The position numbers and the translations under genes were made by a program. A stretch of DNA of 64,000 nucleotides from contig DATMML010000103.1 in the NCBI GenBank assembly GCA_035570235.1, forward strand, positions 101,992 to 165,991, given 5' to 3'. The DNA is from Vicinamibacteria bacterium (GTDB taxonomy: Bacteria; Acidobacteriota; Vicinamibacteria; Fen-336). The notes beneath the pieces were generated by a model, which saw nothing but the letters and a program-made list of their open reading frames with translations, was not told the origin of the DNA and ran no database searches. Below are positions 39,295 through 47,358 of this stretch, piece by piece (within the stretch, counting starts at the first letter, position 1; every line of letters begins with the position of its first letter).

Positions 39295-40332
39295 ATGAGC
39301 GACGAGCGAGAGCGGATCCGCCGTCTCACCGAGCGGGTCTCCTGCGCGGGTTGAGCGAGCAAGCTCGGGCCCACCGAGCTCGCTCAGGTCCTGAGCGCAC
39401 TCCGTCCCTCCGCCGACCCCCGGGTCCTGGTGGACCACGGCACGGGGGACGACGCGGGGGTGTTCCGGCTCGACGACGCCACCGCTCTCGTGCAGACCGT
39501 GGATTTCTTCACCCCGGTGGTGGACGAGCCGGAGGTGTTCGGGGCCATCGCCGCCGCCAACGCCCTCTCCGATGTCTACGCCATGGGGGGACGGCCCTTG
39601 ACCGCCCTCTCCATCGCCGGCTTTCCGGAGAACGACTTTCCCCTGGAATGGGCGGCGGCCATCGTGCGGGGGGGGGCGGAGAAGCTCAAGGAGGCCGGTT
39701 GCGTCCTGCTCGGGGGCCACACCGTCCGCGATCCCGAGATCAAGTTCGGCTACGCGATCACCGGCCTCGTGCACCCCGACCGCATCCTCACCAACGCGGG
39801 CGGTCGGCCGGGCCAGGCCTTGGTGCTCACCAAGCCTCTGGGCACGGGGGTGATCGCCACCGCGCTCAAGGCGGGGAAGGCCCCCGCCGACGCGGCCCGA
39901 GCCTCCGCGGAGTCCATGGCGACCCTGAATGAGCGCGCGGCCGCGGTCGCGCTCCGCCACGGGGTGAAGACGGCCACCGACGTGACCGGCTTCGGGCTCG
40001 TGGGCCACGCCCTGGCCCTGGCCCGGCAGAGCCGGGTCACGATCGTGATCGAGGGGGCCGCGCTCCCGCTCCTGCCGCGAGCCAAAGACCTCGCCCTGGA
40101 GTTTCAGGCCGGCGGGCTCAAGGCCAACCGGCGGCAGTTCGAGCCTCTCCTCGCCTATGCCCAGGAACGGGACGAGGCTCTAAAGGCCCTCCTCTTCGAT
40201 CCCCAGACCTCGGGGGGCCTGCTCCTGCTCGTCCCCGAGGAGAGCACAGCGGCCCTCCTCGCCGAGCTGCCCTCGGCCCGGGCCGTCGGACGGGTCGAGC
40301 CCGCAGGCGAGACGCCCATCCGGATCGCCTGA
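39295..40332 (+). CDS. selD: Selenide, water dikinase (selenophosphate synthetase), UGA = Sec20
   Basis: 345 residues when the in-frame TGA at 39352-39354 is read as selenocysteine. ATG 39295 has GGAGGGG just upstream. The N-terminus reads SCAGUASKLGP: Sec20 and Lys23 match the spacing of catalytic Cys17 and Lys20 of E. coli SelD. Downstream: GTGDDAGVFRLDD, VQTVDFFTPVVDEPEVFGAIAAANALSDVYAMGG, LLGGHTV, TDVTGFGLVGHA and LFDPQTSGGLLL, all standard SelD motifs. Makes selenophosphate from selenide and ATP for tRNA-Sec. Stop-to-stop ORF callers would start it late at 39430, losing the catalytic segment. Sec at this site is known in other bacteria. Confidence 0.93.
39352..39386 (+). promoter_or_regulatory. 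bSECIS-like stem-loop of selD
   Basis: Starts at the UGA. A 7-bp lower stem UGAGCGA/UCGCUCA (39352-39358 with 39380-39386), a 4-base one-sided bulge GCAA, a 6-bp upper stem GCUCGG/CCGAGC (39363-39368 with 39374-39379) and a 5-base loop GCCCA. All 13 pairs are Watson-Crick. The loop lies 14 bases after the UGA, within or just short of the usual range. The loop lacks GGU, although a GGG run crosses its 5' edge (39367-39369). Confidence 0.78.
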
Positions 40333-40405
40333 GGACTCGGCGTTTGGGCGAATCCCCCCTTCGGCCGGATGGGCTGGAGAAGGCGCGGGACCACCCTAGG
40401 CGTTC

Positions 40406-41761
40406 CTAGAACGGGGAGAACAGGCTGCGCCAGGAGGGTCGGTCGGTGGTCTCCGAGATCTTGGCTACGTTCCCCGTCTTGCCGCGGATTTCGTTGATGT
40501 CCCAGCCCGTGAGCGAGGCCAGCGTCTGGGCCTCCTTCTCACGGCGGTCGACAAGGGCGCGACGGTAGTCTTTCGCCGCCTCGCAGGTCTCTCCGCCCAG
40601 CCAGGGGTGGCGGAGCACGAAGCGGCCCTGGAAGTTCGTGCGGTCCGCCGTCTCCTGGAAGACGAGGTCCTCGGGGAAATGGGACGCGTCGTAGCGCACG
40701 TGGAGGCGGGTGAGGAACACGTCCACCGCGCCCCCCGCCATCGAGGGCCGCCTCGACGGCGTCACCTGGCCCTGGGCTCCCGCCATCCACCCCACCCCCA
40801 GGCCCTTCAGCTCCTCCCGCGAGAGCGGCTGCGCCGCACAGGGGTCGCACCAGCTCATGTCCCAGGCGTACTCCTGGAGGACGGCCCGCATGTCCTCGCG
40901 GCGAACCTGATCCGAGAACAGCGCCTTGTAGAAGCGGCCGAACTCGTCCTTGACGAAGACCGGGATGTCCATGCCCGTGGGCAGCTTCACGGTGCGGTAG
41001 TTGGTGGTCTCCACCCGCCCTTTCCGGCTGAGGGCGTAGACGAAGAGCTCTTGCGGGCCCTTGGCGTTCACCGTGCCCAGGCGGACGGGCAGCATGAACT
41101 TGGGCGATTCGTAGGAGACCCGCAGGGGCCGGAGGTAGCTGAACCCGAGCTGCGCCTGCTCCTTCAGGTTCACCCGGGCCACGAAAAAGCGCATCTGCTG
41201 CTTGATGTAGCTTCCGAGCACGGCGGAGGCGCCGGGGGGGATCTTGTAGCCGTTCTCCTTGAGCCAGGTCTCGAGGCCGCCGCTCTCCTGGGCGGAGAGG
41301 ATGAGGATGTCGTATTCGCCCACGGTGTAGCGGGCTTCCACGGTGACGCCCAGGCCCTTCTCGGCCGCCGGCGTCGGCGCGCTCCTCATCATCATCATGC
41401 CCCCCACCACCCCTCTCTCTTGCATCGGCGCGCAGGGGTCAGGGTCGAAGTACTCGACCAGGCGGGGGGAGGAGTAGACGTCGAGGTGGTCGAGAAGGGC
41501 CCTGTCCGTCACCTCGATCTGCTCCCGCTTGATGAAGGTGGGGACGGGAATGACGATGGCGAACTCCTTGAGCGCGCCCTGATAGTCGTTGGCCATGGTC
41601 ATGACGGTCTGGTCGCCGTCGCGGACGAGGGCCACCGAGGAGGCCTGGTTGAAGAGCTTCGTGTCCGCCTTGGCGACGTAGAAGCCACAGAAGGCTTCCG
41701 CCCGCTCAGCCGCGGGTAGGGCCAAGAGGAAGCTGAGGCAGCAAATCGAGAGCCGGCGCAT
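40406..41761 (-). CDS. DUF2330-domain exported protein
   Basis: 451 residues from ATG 41761 (AAGGAG upstream). Signal peptide MRRLSICCLSFLLALPAAERAEA, then FCGFYVAKADTKLFNQASSVALVRDGDQTVMTMANDYQG, the DUF2330 opening, with VIPVPTFIKREQI. Several Cys pairs (FCGFYV, WCDPCAA) suggest a periplasmic redox or metal role. Its first 56 bases overlap the end of the RnfD-like gene upstream, so the two are coupled. Function unknown. Confidence 0.82.
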   Translation of the reverse strand: MRRLSICCLSFLLALPAAERAEAFCGFYVAKADTKLFNQASSVALVRDGDQTVMTMANDYQGALKEFAIVIPVPTFIKREQIEVTDRALLDHLDVYSSPRLVEYFDPDPCAPMQERGVVGGMMMMRSAPTPAAEKGLGVTVEARYTVGEYDILILSAQESGGLETWLKENGYKIPPGASAVLGSYIKQQMRFFVARVNLKEQAQLGFSYLRPLRVSYESPKFMLPVRLGTVNAKGPQELFVYALSRKGRVETTNYRTVKLPTGMDIPVFVKDEFGRFYKALFSDQVRREDMRAVLQEYAWDMSWCDPCAAQPLSREELKGLGVGWMAGAQGQVTPSRRPSMAGGAVDVFLTRLHVRYDASHFPEDLVFQETADRTNFQGRFVLRHPWLGGETCEAAKDYRRALVDRREKEAQTLASLTGWDINEIRGKTGNVAKISETTDRPSWRSLFSPF

Positions 41762-42587
41762 GGACCACTCCTTTCGGGGGACGGGCCGGGATCCGAGCCC
41801 GGCCCGCCCAGTCGTAACGACACCCCGGAAACAGGCGATTAATGAGGGCGACGGCGGGCGAGAGCGCGGCCAGCGACCACAGCAGGCCGTTGGGCCGGTA
41901 GAGGCGGAACTGGACATAAGCGGCGCCCGCCGCCACCAGGATCGCGAAGAGAACCCGGCCCGCCCGAGAATCCGGGGTCGTCTTCGGGTCTGAGATCATG
42001 AAGAAAGCGAAGATGAGAAGGGCGCCGCTCTCGAGCTGGTGGAGGGGGATGCTCATGGGGTCCCCGAGCCACACCGCCCGGAGGAAGAGCAGGCCCCCGT
42101 AGCTGGCCAGGAAGGCCAGGGTGATGTCGCTCCGCGCCGCCCGGTTCACCACCAGCCCCCCGAGGCAGGCGAGGAGGAAGCCGAGGAAGGCCGCGCTTCC
42201 CCACTGGCCGGGGGAGACCCACACCGCTTGGGTAGCCAGGATCATGAAGGCCAGGCCGAAGTTCGTGGGATTGAAGAGGTGCTTGCCGTCCCAGCGGAGC
42301 ACGAACTTGCTCGCGATCGTCACCACCGCCGTCCCCGCGGCCAGGGCCTCCGAGTTCGTGCGCAGGAGCAGGCAGAGCGACAAGCCCGAGATGAGGGCGC
42401 TCCGCGGATCGAAGCCGGGAAGGCGGGCCAGGCGTCCCCCCACGTACTGGGTGGCCAGAGCCGTGGCCAGCAACAGGCTGACGCGGGCGATCGAGACCTC
42501 GAACGCGAGCCCCACCATGCCGTACGCCAAGAGCCCGGCCAGGGCCGCAATCTGATACCCCCTCGGGTCGAGTCGTGTCCGCACCAT
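41706..42587 (-). CDS. RnfD/NqrB-like membrane protein
   Basis: 293 residues with about nine hydrophobic segments. HLFNPTNFGLAFMI and FFMISDPKTTPDSRAGR resemble the RnfD/NqrB subunits that carry FMN and take part in ion-coupled electron transfer. The FMN attachment Thr (SGAT-type) is not obvious, and no other Rnf/Nqr genes are nearby, so this is a stand-alone paralogue. A soluble tail after the last helix overlaps the DUF2330 gene. Presumably works with the DUF2330 protein. Confidence 0.75.
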   Translation of the reverse strand: MVRTRLDPRGYQIAALAGLLAYGMVGLAFEVSIARVSLLLATALATQYVGGRLARLPGFDPRSALISGLSLCLLLRTNSEALAAGTAVVTIASKFVLRWDGKHLFNPTNFGLAFMILATQAVWVSPGQWGSAAFLGFLLACLGGLVVNRAARSDITLAFLASYGGLLFLRAVWLGDPMSIPLHQLESGALLIFAFFMISDPKTTPDSRAGRVLFAILVAAGAAYVQFRLYRPNGLLWSLAALSPAVALINRLFPGCRYDWAGRARIPARPPKGVVHAPALDLLPQLPLGPTRG

Positions 42588-42835
42588 CCCTCCCCACGGA
42601 GACTACACGTCGGCGCCGGGCCCTATTCCGGGGAGCCCGAGTGAGCCCACCCCGGGGCTCACCGCCTCGGGTCGCGCCCCGGGGAGCAGCGCGGCAAGGA
42701 GTGGCCCCCCCCTTCCCCGGCTGAACCGCCCCTCATCCCCTGGGCGCACCGTTCCGTCTGGATTTGATGCCTTTCGTCTAGAAGCGAGTGCGGCCGGGGA
42801 CCGGAGCCGCAAGACTACGCCTGGGAGGTGAGCTC

Positions 42836-43636
42836 TTGCGAATCACGCCAATCGTTCTCTGCGCCGCGGCCAGCTCGCTGGCCGCACTCTGGAATTCACC
42901 GGTGGGAGCGGGCGCCAAGGACACCGCTCCTCGGGCCTATCGCTTCACCGTCGACTACACGTCCTCGGATACCAAGGGCCAGATCACCAAGCGGCAGCGC
43001 GTGCGGGGCGAATACACGCGCGGTCTTGCCGGCGGAGACGCGGTCTGGACGAACGTTACCTTCGCCGAGGGCAGCGGGGCCACGGAGCCTTTGGCTGCCC
43101 CCCAGAAGCGCGAGTTCATGGAGGGCTTTCGCTACCGCCGCCGCGGGGACTTTTCGGACAGCATGAAGCCGGATTTCTTCAAGGGGTTTCCTCCCACCGC
43201 CGTGATGGAGCGAAATCTCGTCTGGGACGCGGAGATGTTCGAGCTCTTTGGCGAAGACCAGCTGTCGCACTTGAAGCCGAACGAACCCTATCACGTGGTC
43301 TCCAACAATGACGTGACCATGCCGGGAGTGGGTACCTTCCACAACCGCGACGTCGAGCTAACGCTCATCGGCCGTTCGCCGAGAAACGGCCAGCAGTGTG
43401 CGGTCATCGAGTACCGCGCTTTCTTCAACCCCCTTGACATAGCGAATGGTGGTATGACTTTGAAGGGCCGGAGCCACTATTGGGGGCTGATCTGGGTCTC
43501 GCTCGACCGGCAGCAGATCGAGTACGCCACCCTCTACGAAGATGTGGCGGGAGAGCTCAGGCTGCCGGGGGCGGCCGCGGAGCAGCTCATCGACGTCTTC
43601 CGCTCCGGGGTTTTTGAACCGGCGGGCCGGGAATAA
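42836..43636 (+). CDS. Exported protein of unknown function
   Basis: 266 residues from TTG 42836, which has GGGAGG seven bases upstream; the GTG at 42788 is less well placed. Signal peptide LRITPIVLCAAASSLAALWNSPVGAGA. The rest is beta-rich with a central Phe/Arg segment (EFMEGFRYRRRGDFSDSMKPDFFKGFPP) and VISYNND-type motifs. No family recognised. It precedes a LytS/LytR pair by 17 bases and may be sensed or controlled by it. The 248 bases upstream hold no gene. Confidence 0.65.
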   Translation: MRITPIVLCAAASSLAALWNSPVGAGAKDTAPRAYRFTVDYTSSDTKGQITKRQRVRGEYTRGLAGGDAVWTNVTFAEGSGATEPLAAPQKREFMEGFRYRRRGDFSDSMKPDFFKGFPPTAVMERNLVWDAEMFELFGEDQLSHLKPNEPYHVVSNNDVTMPGVGTFHNRDVELTLIGRSPRNGQQCAVIEYRAFFNPLDIANGGMTLKGRSHYWGLIWVSLDRQQIEYATLYEDVAGELRLPGAAAEQLIDVFRSGVFEPAGRE

Positions 43637-43653
43637 GCGGCGGCAGAGGGGCG

Positions 43654-44718
43654 ATGAGGGGACGCGGGGAGCGCGGGTGGGTCTTTTCTCTGCTCTGGAT
43701 CAACCTCGCCGTGACCGTGATCGTGCCCCTGATTCAAATGGCCTCCAACCAGGCGACGGAGGCCAGGGATCTGTGGACGGCGTGGGGCCACGCGCTCGTT
43801 TACGGCAACGTGGCGGGGGTTCCGGCGTCATTGATCATCCCCTGGGTCATCAATCGAGCGGCGCGGGGCCGGCTTCCCCTGGTTCCGGTGGTCATCCTGA
43901 GCTGCATGGTGTTTACGGCCTTCGGCTGCCTGGCCGCGCAGGCGCTCCTGTGGGGGATGTCGGGCGCGGCCCTTCCCGCCTTCTGGGCGGAATACTTCCG
44001 GACCGTGCGCATGACCACGCTCTTCTCGGTCGCCTTTGGCCTGGGCGTGTTCGCATACGCCTCCATGCGGGAGCGCCTGCAGCACGTCGAGACGCGATTG
44101 CACGAGCAGGAATTGGCCGCGGAGCGCACGAGAACCCTGGCCGCGGAAGCGCGGCTGCGCTCCCTGGAATCGCGCGTTCATCCGCATTTCCTGTTCAACA
44201 CTCTGAACTCGATCAGCTCCCTCATCGAGACCGCGCCCGCGCGCGCCGAAGAGATGGTGGGGAAGCTGGCCGCACTGCTGCGATCGTCCCTGGACCACAG
44301 CAACCGGCCGCTCATCCCGTTGCGCCAAGAGTTGGCCATGGTCGACGACTACATCGAGATCGAGAGGGTGCGCTTCGGCGGCAAGCTGCGGGGAGCGGTG
44401 GACGTTCCCCCGGACTTGCGGGAGGTCATGGTGCCGCCCCTGAGCGTTCAATCGCTGGTCGAGAATGCGGTGAAACATGGAATCACCGCCCTTAAGGGCG
44501 GCGGCGAGGTCCTGGTGCAAGGATCCTCGGAAAATGGGTGTTTGCGCATCGAGGTCTCGGACACCGGCCCGGGGTTCGACTTGAGCGCGATTCCGGCCGA
44601 CCACGGCCTCGATAACCTGGTGGGGCGCCTCGACGCGCTGTTCGGGCCGCGGGCGCACCTGAACGTCCGCCGGCGCGCTGGGCGCTGCGTGGTTGAGATG
44701 GTGTTGCCGCGATCATGA
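43654..44718 (+). CDS. LytS/YehU-type sensor histidine kinase
   Basis: 354 residues. Four predicted membrane helices (about 10-30, 48-68, 75-100, 118-138), a coiled-coil linker (RLQHVETRLHEQELAAERTRTLAAEARLRSLES), the his_kinase domain RVHPHFLFNTLNSISS with phospho-acceptor His176, and an HATPase with NAVKHG and DTGPGFD. No periplasmic sensory domain, so it probably senses through the membrane part. Stop overlaps the response regulator start. Confidence 0.92.
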   Translation: MRGRGERGWVFSLLWINLAVTVIVPLIQMASNQATEARDLWTAWGHALVYGNVAGVPASLIIPWVINRAARGRLPLVPVVILSCMVFTAFGCLAAQALLWGMSGAALPAFWAEYFRTVRMTTLFSVAFGLGVFAYASMRERLQHVETRLHEQELAAERTRTLAAEARLRSLESRVHPHFLFNTLNSISSLIETAPARAEEMVGKLAALLRSSLDHSNRPLIPLRQELAMVDDYIEIERVRFGGKLRGAVDVPPDLREVMVPPLSVQSLVENAVKHGITALKGGGEVLVQGSSENGCLRIEVSDTGPGFDLSAIPADHGLDNLVGRLDALFGPRAHLNVRRRAGRCVVEMVLPRS

Positions 44719-45482
44719 GACTGCGTGCGTACCTGGTCGATGACGAGCCCTTGGCGCTCGAGCGTTTGGCGCGCCTTCTCGAGGAGACCCGGCGCGTGGA
44801 GGTGATCGGGAGCACGACCGAGCCCGAGGAGGCGGTCGCCGCGCTCACCTCGGTCCCGGCCGACATTTGCTTCCTCGACATCCAGATGCCGCGGCTCAAC
44901 GGGTTCGAGTTGCTGGCCCGCCTGCCCGTCCAGCCCGTCGTCATATTCACGACCGCTCACGACGAATATGCCCTGCGGGCTTTCGCCGTGAACTCGGTGG
45001 ACTACCTGCTCAAGCCCATCGATCCCGGGCAGCTGGAGCGGGCGCTGACCAAGGTGGAACGGCTGCGGACCTCGGGGGCTCTCCCCGCCACGGACCTGCA
45101 AACGCTGCTCAAGAACCTGAGCGCCGCCTTGCCGCCCGCCCCCACCTATCCGGAGCGGATTGCGTCGCGGCTGGGCGACCGGATCTCGTTCATCGATCTC
45201 GTGCGGGTGACGCATTTTCTTGCCGAGGACAAGCTGACCTACGGCATGGCCGATGGCAAAGAGTACTGCGTCGACTACAGCATTTCCGCCCTCGAGAAAA
45301 AGTTGGATCCGAAGAGATTTGTCCGCATCCACCGAAGCACCCTCGTCAACGTTTCCTGGATCAAGGAGGTGTCCTCCCTGCCCGGGGGAGGACTGAACGT
45401 TCGGCTGAAAGACGTCCAGGGAACCGACCTCACGGTGGCGCGCGATCGGGCCCGGGGATTCAAGGCTCGACTCTGCGGTTGA
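44715..45482 (+). CDS. LytTR-family response regulator
   Basis: 255 residues. Receiver domain with DDE near residues 9-11, phospho-acceptor Asp55 in CFLDIQMPRLNG, and KPID at the switch Lys; then a LytTR DNA-binding domain (VTHFLAEDKLTYGMADGKEYCVDYSISALEKKLDPKRFVRIHRSTLVNVSWIKEV). LytTR regulators bind direct repeats. Partner of the preceding kinase. Confidence 0.93.
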   Translation: MRLRAYLVDDEPLALERLARLLEETRRVEVIGSTTEPEEAVAALTSVPADICFLDIQMPRLNGFELLARLPVQPVVIFTTAHDEYALRAFAVNSVDYLLKPIDPGQLERALTKVERLRTSGALPATDLQTLLKNLSAALPPAPTYPERIASRLGDRISFIDLVRVTHFLAEDKLTYGMADGKEYCVDYSISALEKKLDPKRFVRIHRSTLVNVSWIKEVSSLPGGGLNVRLKDVQGTDLTVARDRARGFKARLCG

Positions 45483-45527
45483 GGGGCGTCCCCAGCCATC
45501 GTGGGCGGTAGCGTCCCCGGGGAAGCG

Positions 45528-45556
45528 TTGACGAGACCCCTCCCGCGCACTACAAT
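45528..45556 (+). promoter_or_regulatory. Near-consensus promoter of exported-protein gene
   Basis: TTGACG (45528-45533), 17 bases, TACAAT (45551-45556). The leader would be about 85 bases before ATG 45649, which has AAGGAGG. Suggests strong expression. Confidence 0.65.
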
Positions 45557-45648
45557 CCCGCCCTCGCAACCCAGCCGAAGCCCCCGGCGCCCGGACCTGG
45601 CCCGTGGCCCCCGCGCCGCTCAACGTTACGGACCCACAAGGAGGCCCC

Positions 45649-46542
45649 ATGTCGAGGTCACTTCCCCTCTTGGGCATCATGCTGTGCGCGGCCGGAGCGG
45701 CCGCGCAAGAAGCGTCGGGACCGCCCCCCGTGATCACGATCAGTCGCGAGGAGGTCAAGGCCGGCCGCATGGCCGCCAACGAGAAGGTGGCGGCGGGCTT
45801 CGCGGCGCTCGCCAATCGCACATCCGCGCCCAGCCGCTGGATCGGCCTCGTCCCTTTGACCGGCGATGAGAACGTGTCCCTCTTCCTGTCGCCCTACGGC
45901 TCCTTCGCCGCCTTCGAAGCTACCAACAACGCGTGGGAGCAGGCCATGGGCACCGCCAGCGCCAAGGCGGAGATGGAGCAGCTCGAGCGCCAGAACGCCG
46001 AGGTCCAAAACAGCTGGCGCACGATGCTCGCCCGCCACCGGGCCGACCTGAGCTACCGGCCGCGCTCCGCGAAGGAGGCCGCCCAGTCCCGCTACTTCAG
46101 CATCAATTCCGTCCGCCTCAAGCCGGGTCGCGCTCCCGACTACAGCGACTACATCAAGGCCCTGAACATCGCGCGCGAGAAGGCCAACGTGGACGTCCAC
46201 ACAGCCGTCTACCAGGTCGTGGGCGGAGCCCCCACGGGGACGTTCCTGACCTTCACCACCTACCGCTCGCTCAAAGAGGTGGACGACGGCTTCGCCCGGG
46301 CCGATGCCGACCAGAAGGCCATCGAGGCCGCTCTGGGCGGGCCGACCGTGGTGGAGCGCCGGCGGCAGCTCATTTCAGAGATCGTGGCCGAGGGCCAGGT
46401 CAATCTCTATGCCATGAACCCGAGGATGAGCCGCCCCCCCGAGCAGTTCGCGGCCGCCGACCCCGACTTCTGGACGCCCAAACCGGCGGCGGCAGGTGCC
46501 AAAGCCCTGGCCGTGAAGAAGGAAGCCCCGGCCAAGAAGTAA
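45649..46542 (+). CDS. Exported protein, possible NIPSNAP/ABM-like fold
   Basis: 297 residues from ATG 45649 (AAGGAGG four bases upstream). Signal peptide MSRSLPLLGIMLCAAGAAA-Q. The central part FSINSVRLKPGRAPDYSDYIKALNIAREK, followed by TFLTFTTYRSLKEVDD, resembles dimeric alpha+beta-barrel (NIPSNAP-like) sequences. Ends with a Lys/Ala-rich tail. Own promoter and own terminator, so monocistronic. Function unknown. Confidence 0.65.
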   Translation: MSRSLPLLGIMLCAAGAAAQEASGPPPVITISREEVKAGRMAANEKVAAGFAALANRTSAPSRWIGLVPLTGDENVSLFLSPYGSFAAFEATNNAWEQAMGTASAKAEMEQLERQNAEVQNSWRTMLARHRADLSYRPRSAKEAAQSRYFSINSVRLKPGRAPDYSDYIKALNIAREKANVDVHTAVYQVVGGAPTGTFLTFTTYRSLKEVDDGFARADADQKAIEAALGGPTVVERRRQLISEIVAEGQVNLYAMNPRMSRPPEQFAAADPDFWTPKPAAAGAKALAVKKEAPAKK

Positions 46543-46565
46543 GAGAAACCCAAGCCGTAAACTCC

Positions 46566-46597
46566 AAGGGGCGGGCGGACCGGAACGCCCGCCCCTT
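46566..46597 (+). terminator. Strong hairpin terminator
   Basis: Perfect 12-bp stem (AAGGGGCGGGCG with its complement, 46566-46577 and 46586-46597) and an 8-base loop, 23 bases after the preceding stop. The A/T at the base gives a short TT only, so it may need Rho or act by stem strength. Confidence 0.6.
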
Positions 46598-46619
46598 GCG
46601 CCTACGCGTCTCCCGTTCT

Positions 46620-46649
46620 TTGACTCCCCCTCCGATCCCGTGTTACCCT
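46620..46649 (+). promoter_or_regulatory. Promoter of the atp cluster
   Basis: TTGACT (46620-46625), 18 bases, TACCCT (46644-46649) with TG one base upstream (TGT-TACCCT). Lies between the terminator and atpH, giving a leader of about 110 bases. Confidence 0.5.
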
Positions 46650-46763
46650 GCCGCGTTTTTCCAGAGTCCCCCCCGTCCCGGGGACCACCAGCAGGATGGA
46701 TCCCTTGTCAGCCACGGAAGTAGGGAGAGCTTGTCCCGCCCCCGCCCGGGAAGCGGGGCGCGC

Positions 46764-47330
46764 GTGAGGGTGGCCAGCCGCCCCCTGGCGCGGCGCTACG
46801 CGCGCGCCCTCCTGGACGTGGCCCTGGCCGGCACCAAAGGGGAGGGGATCTCCCCGGAGAACCTTCGTCGGGAACTGCAGGCGGCGGTGGCCCTCCTCGC
46901 CGGGAGCCAAGAGCTTATGGCCGTGCTCTCCCACCCCGGAGTGGGGGCGGAGGGGAGGAAGAGGGTGGCGGCGGCGGTGTGGGGCAAGACCAAGGCTTCC
47001 CCCCTCCTCCGGCGGCTGGTGGAGCTGCTGGTGGAGCATCGACGCATCGGGCTCTTGCCCCTAATCGAGGCCGCCTTCGGCGAGCTATGGAACGCGCGCC
47101 GAGGCGTTGTTTCCGCGGAGGCGGTGGGAGCCCTGCCGCTGGGGGAGACCGAGACCCGGGCCTTGGCCCGAGCCCTCGAGAAGGCGAGCGGACATGAGGT
47201 GGAGCTCACGAGCCGCGTGGACCCGGACGTGCTCGGAGGGATACTCGTGCGCATGGGTGGCCGCACCTACGACGGGACGGTAAGGTCCCAGCTCAAGGCC
47301 CTGCGGGAGAGCTTGGCCCATGGCCGCTGA
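46764..47330 (+). CDS. atpH: ATP synthase F1 delta subunit
   Basis: 188 residues from GTG 46764 (GTG 46770 also possible). LARRYARALLDVAL at the start, LSHPGV, RRLVELLVEHRRIGLLPLIEAAFGELWNARRG, and the C-terminal RVDPDVLGGILVRMGGRTYDGTVRSQLKALRESL, all OSCP/delta hallmarks. Stator link between F1 and F0. First gene of atpHAGDC; no F0 gene precedes it. Confidence 0.92.
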   Translation: MRVASRPLARRYARALLDVALAGTKGEGISPENLRRELQAAVALLAGSQELMAVLSHPGVGAEGRKRVAAAVWGKTKASPLLRRLVELLVEHRRIGLLPLIEAAFGELWNARRGVVSAEAVGALPLGETETRALARALEKASGHEVELTSRVDPDVLGGILVRMGGRTYDGTVRSQLKALRESLAHGR

Positions 47331-47358
47331 GCGTCCACACTAGGGGGTCGAGAGGGTC

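Noticed and set aside
39430..40332. selD starting at the internal GTG at 39430
   Set aside because: It would remove the catalytic Sec/Lys segment; the ATG at 39295 has a strong ribosome binding site and the UGA is in frame.
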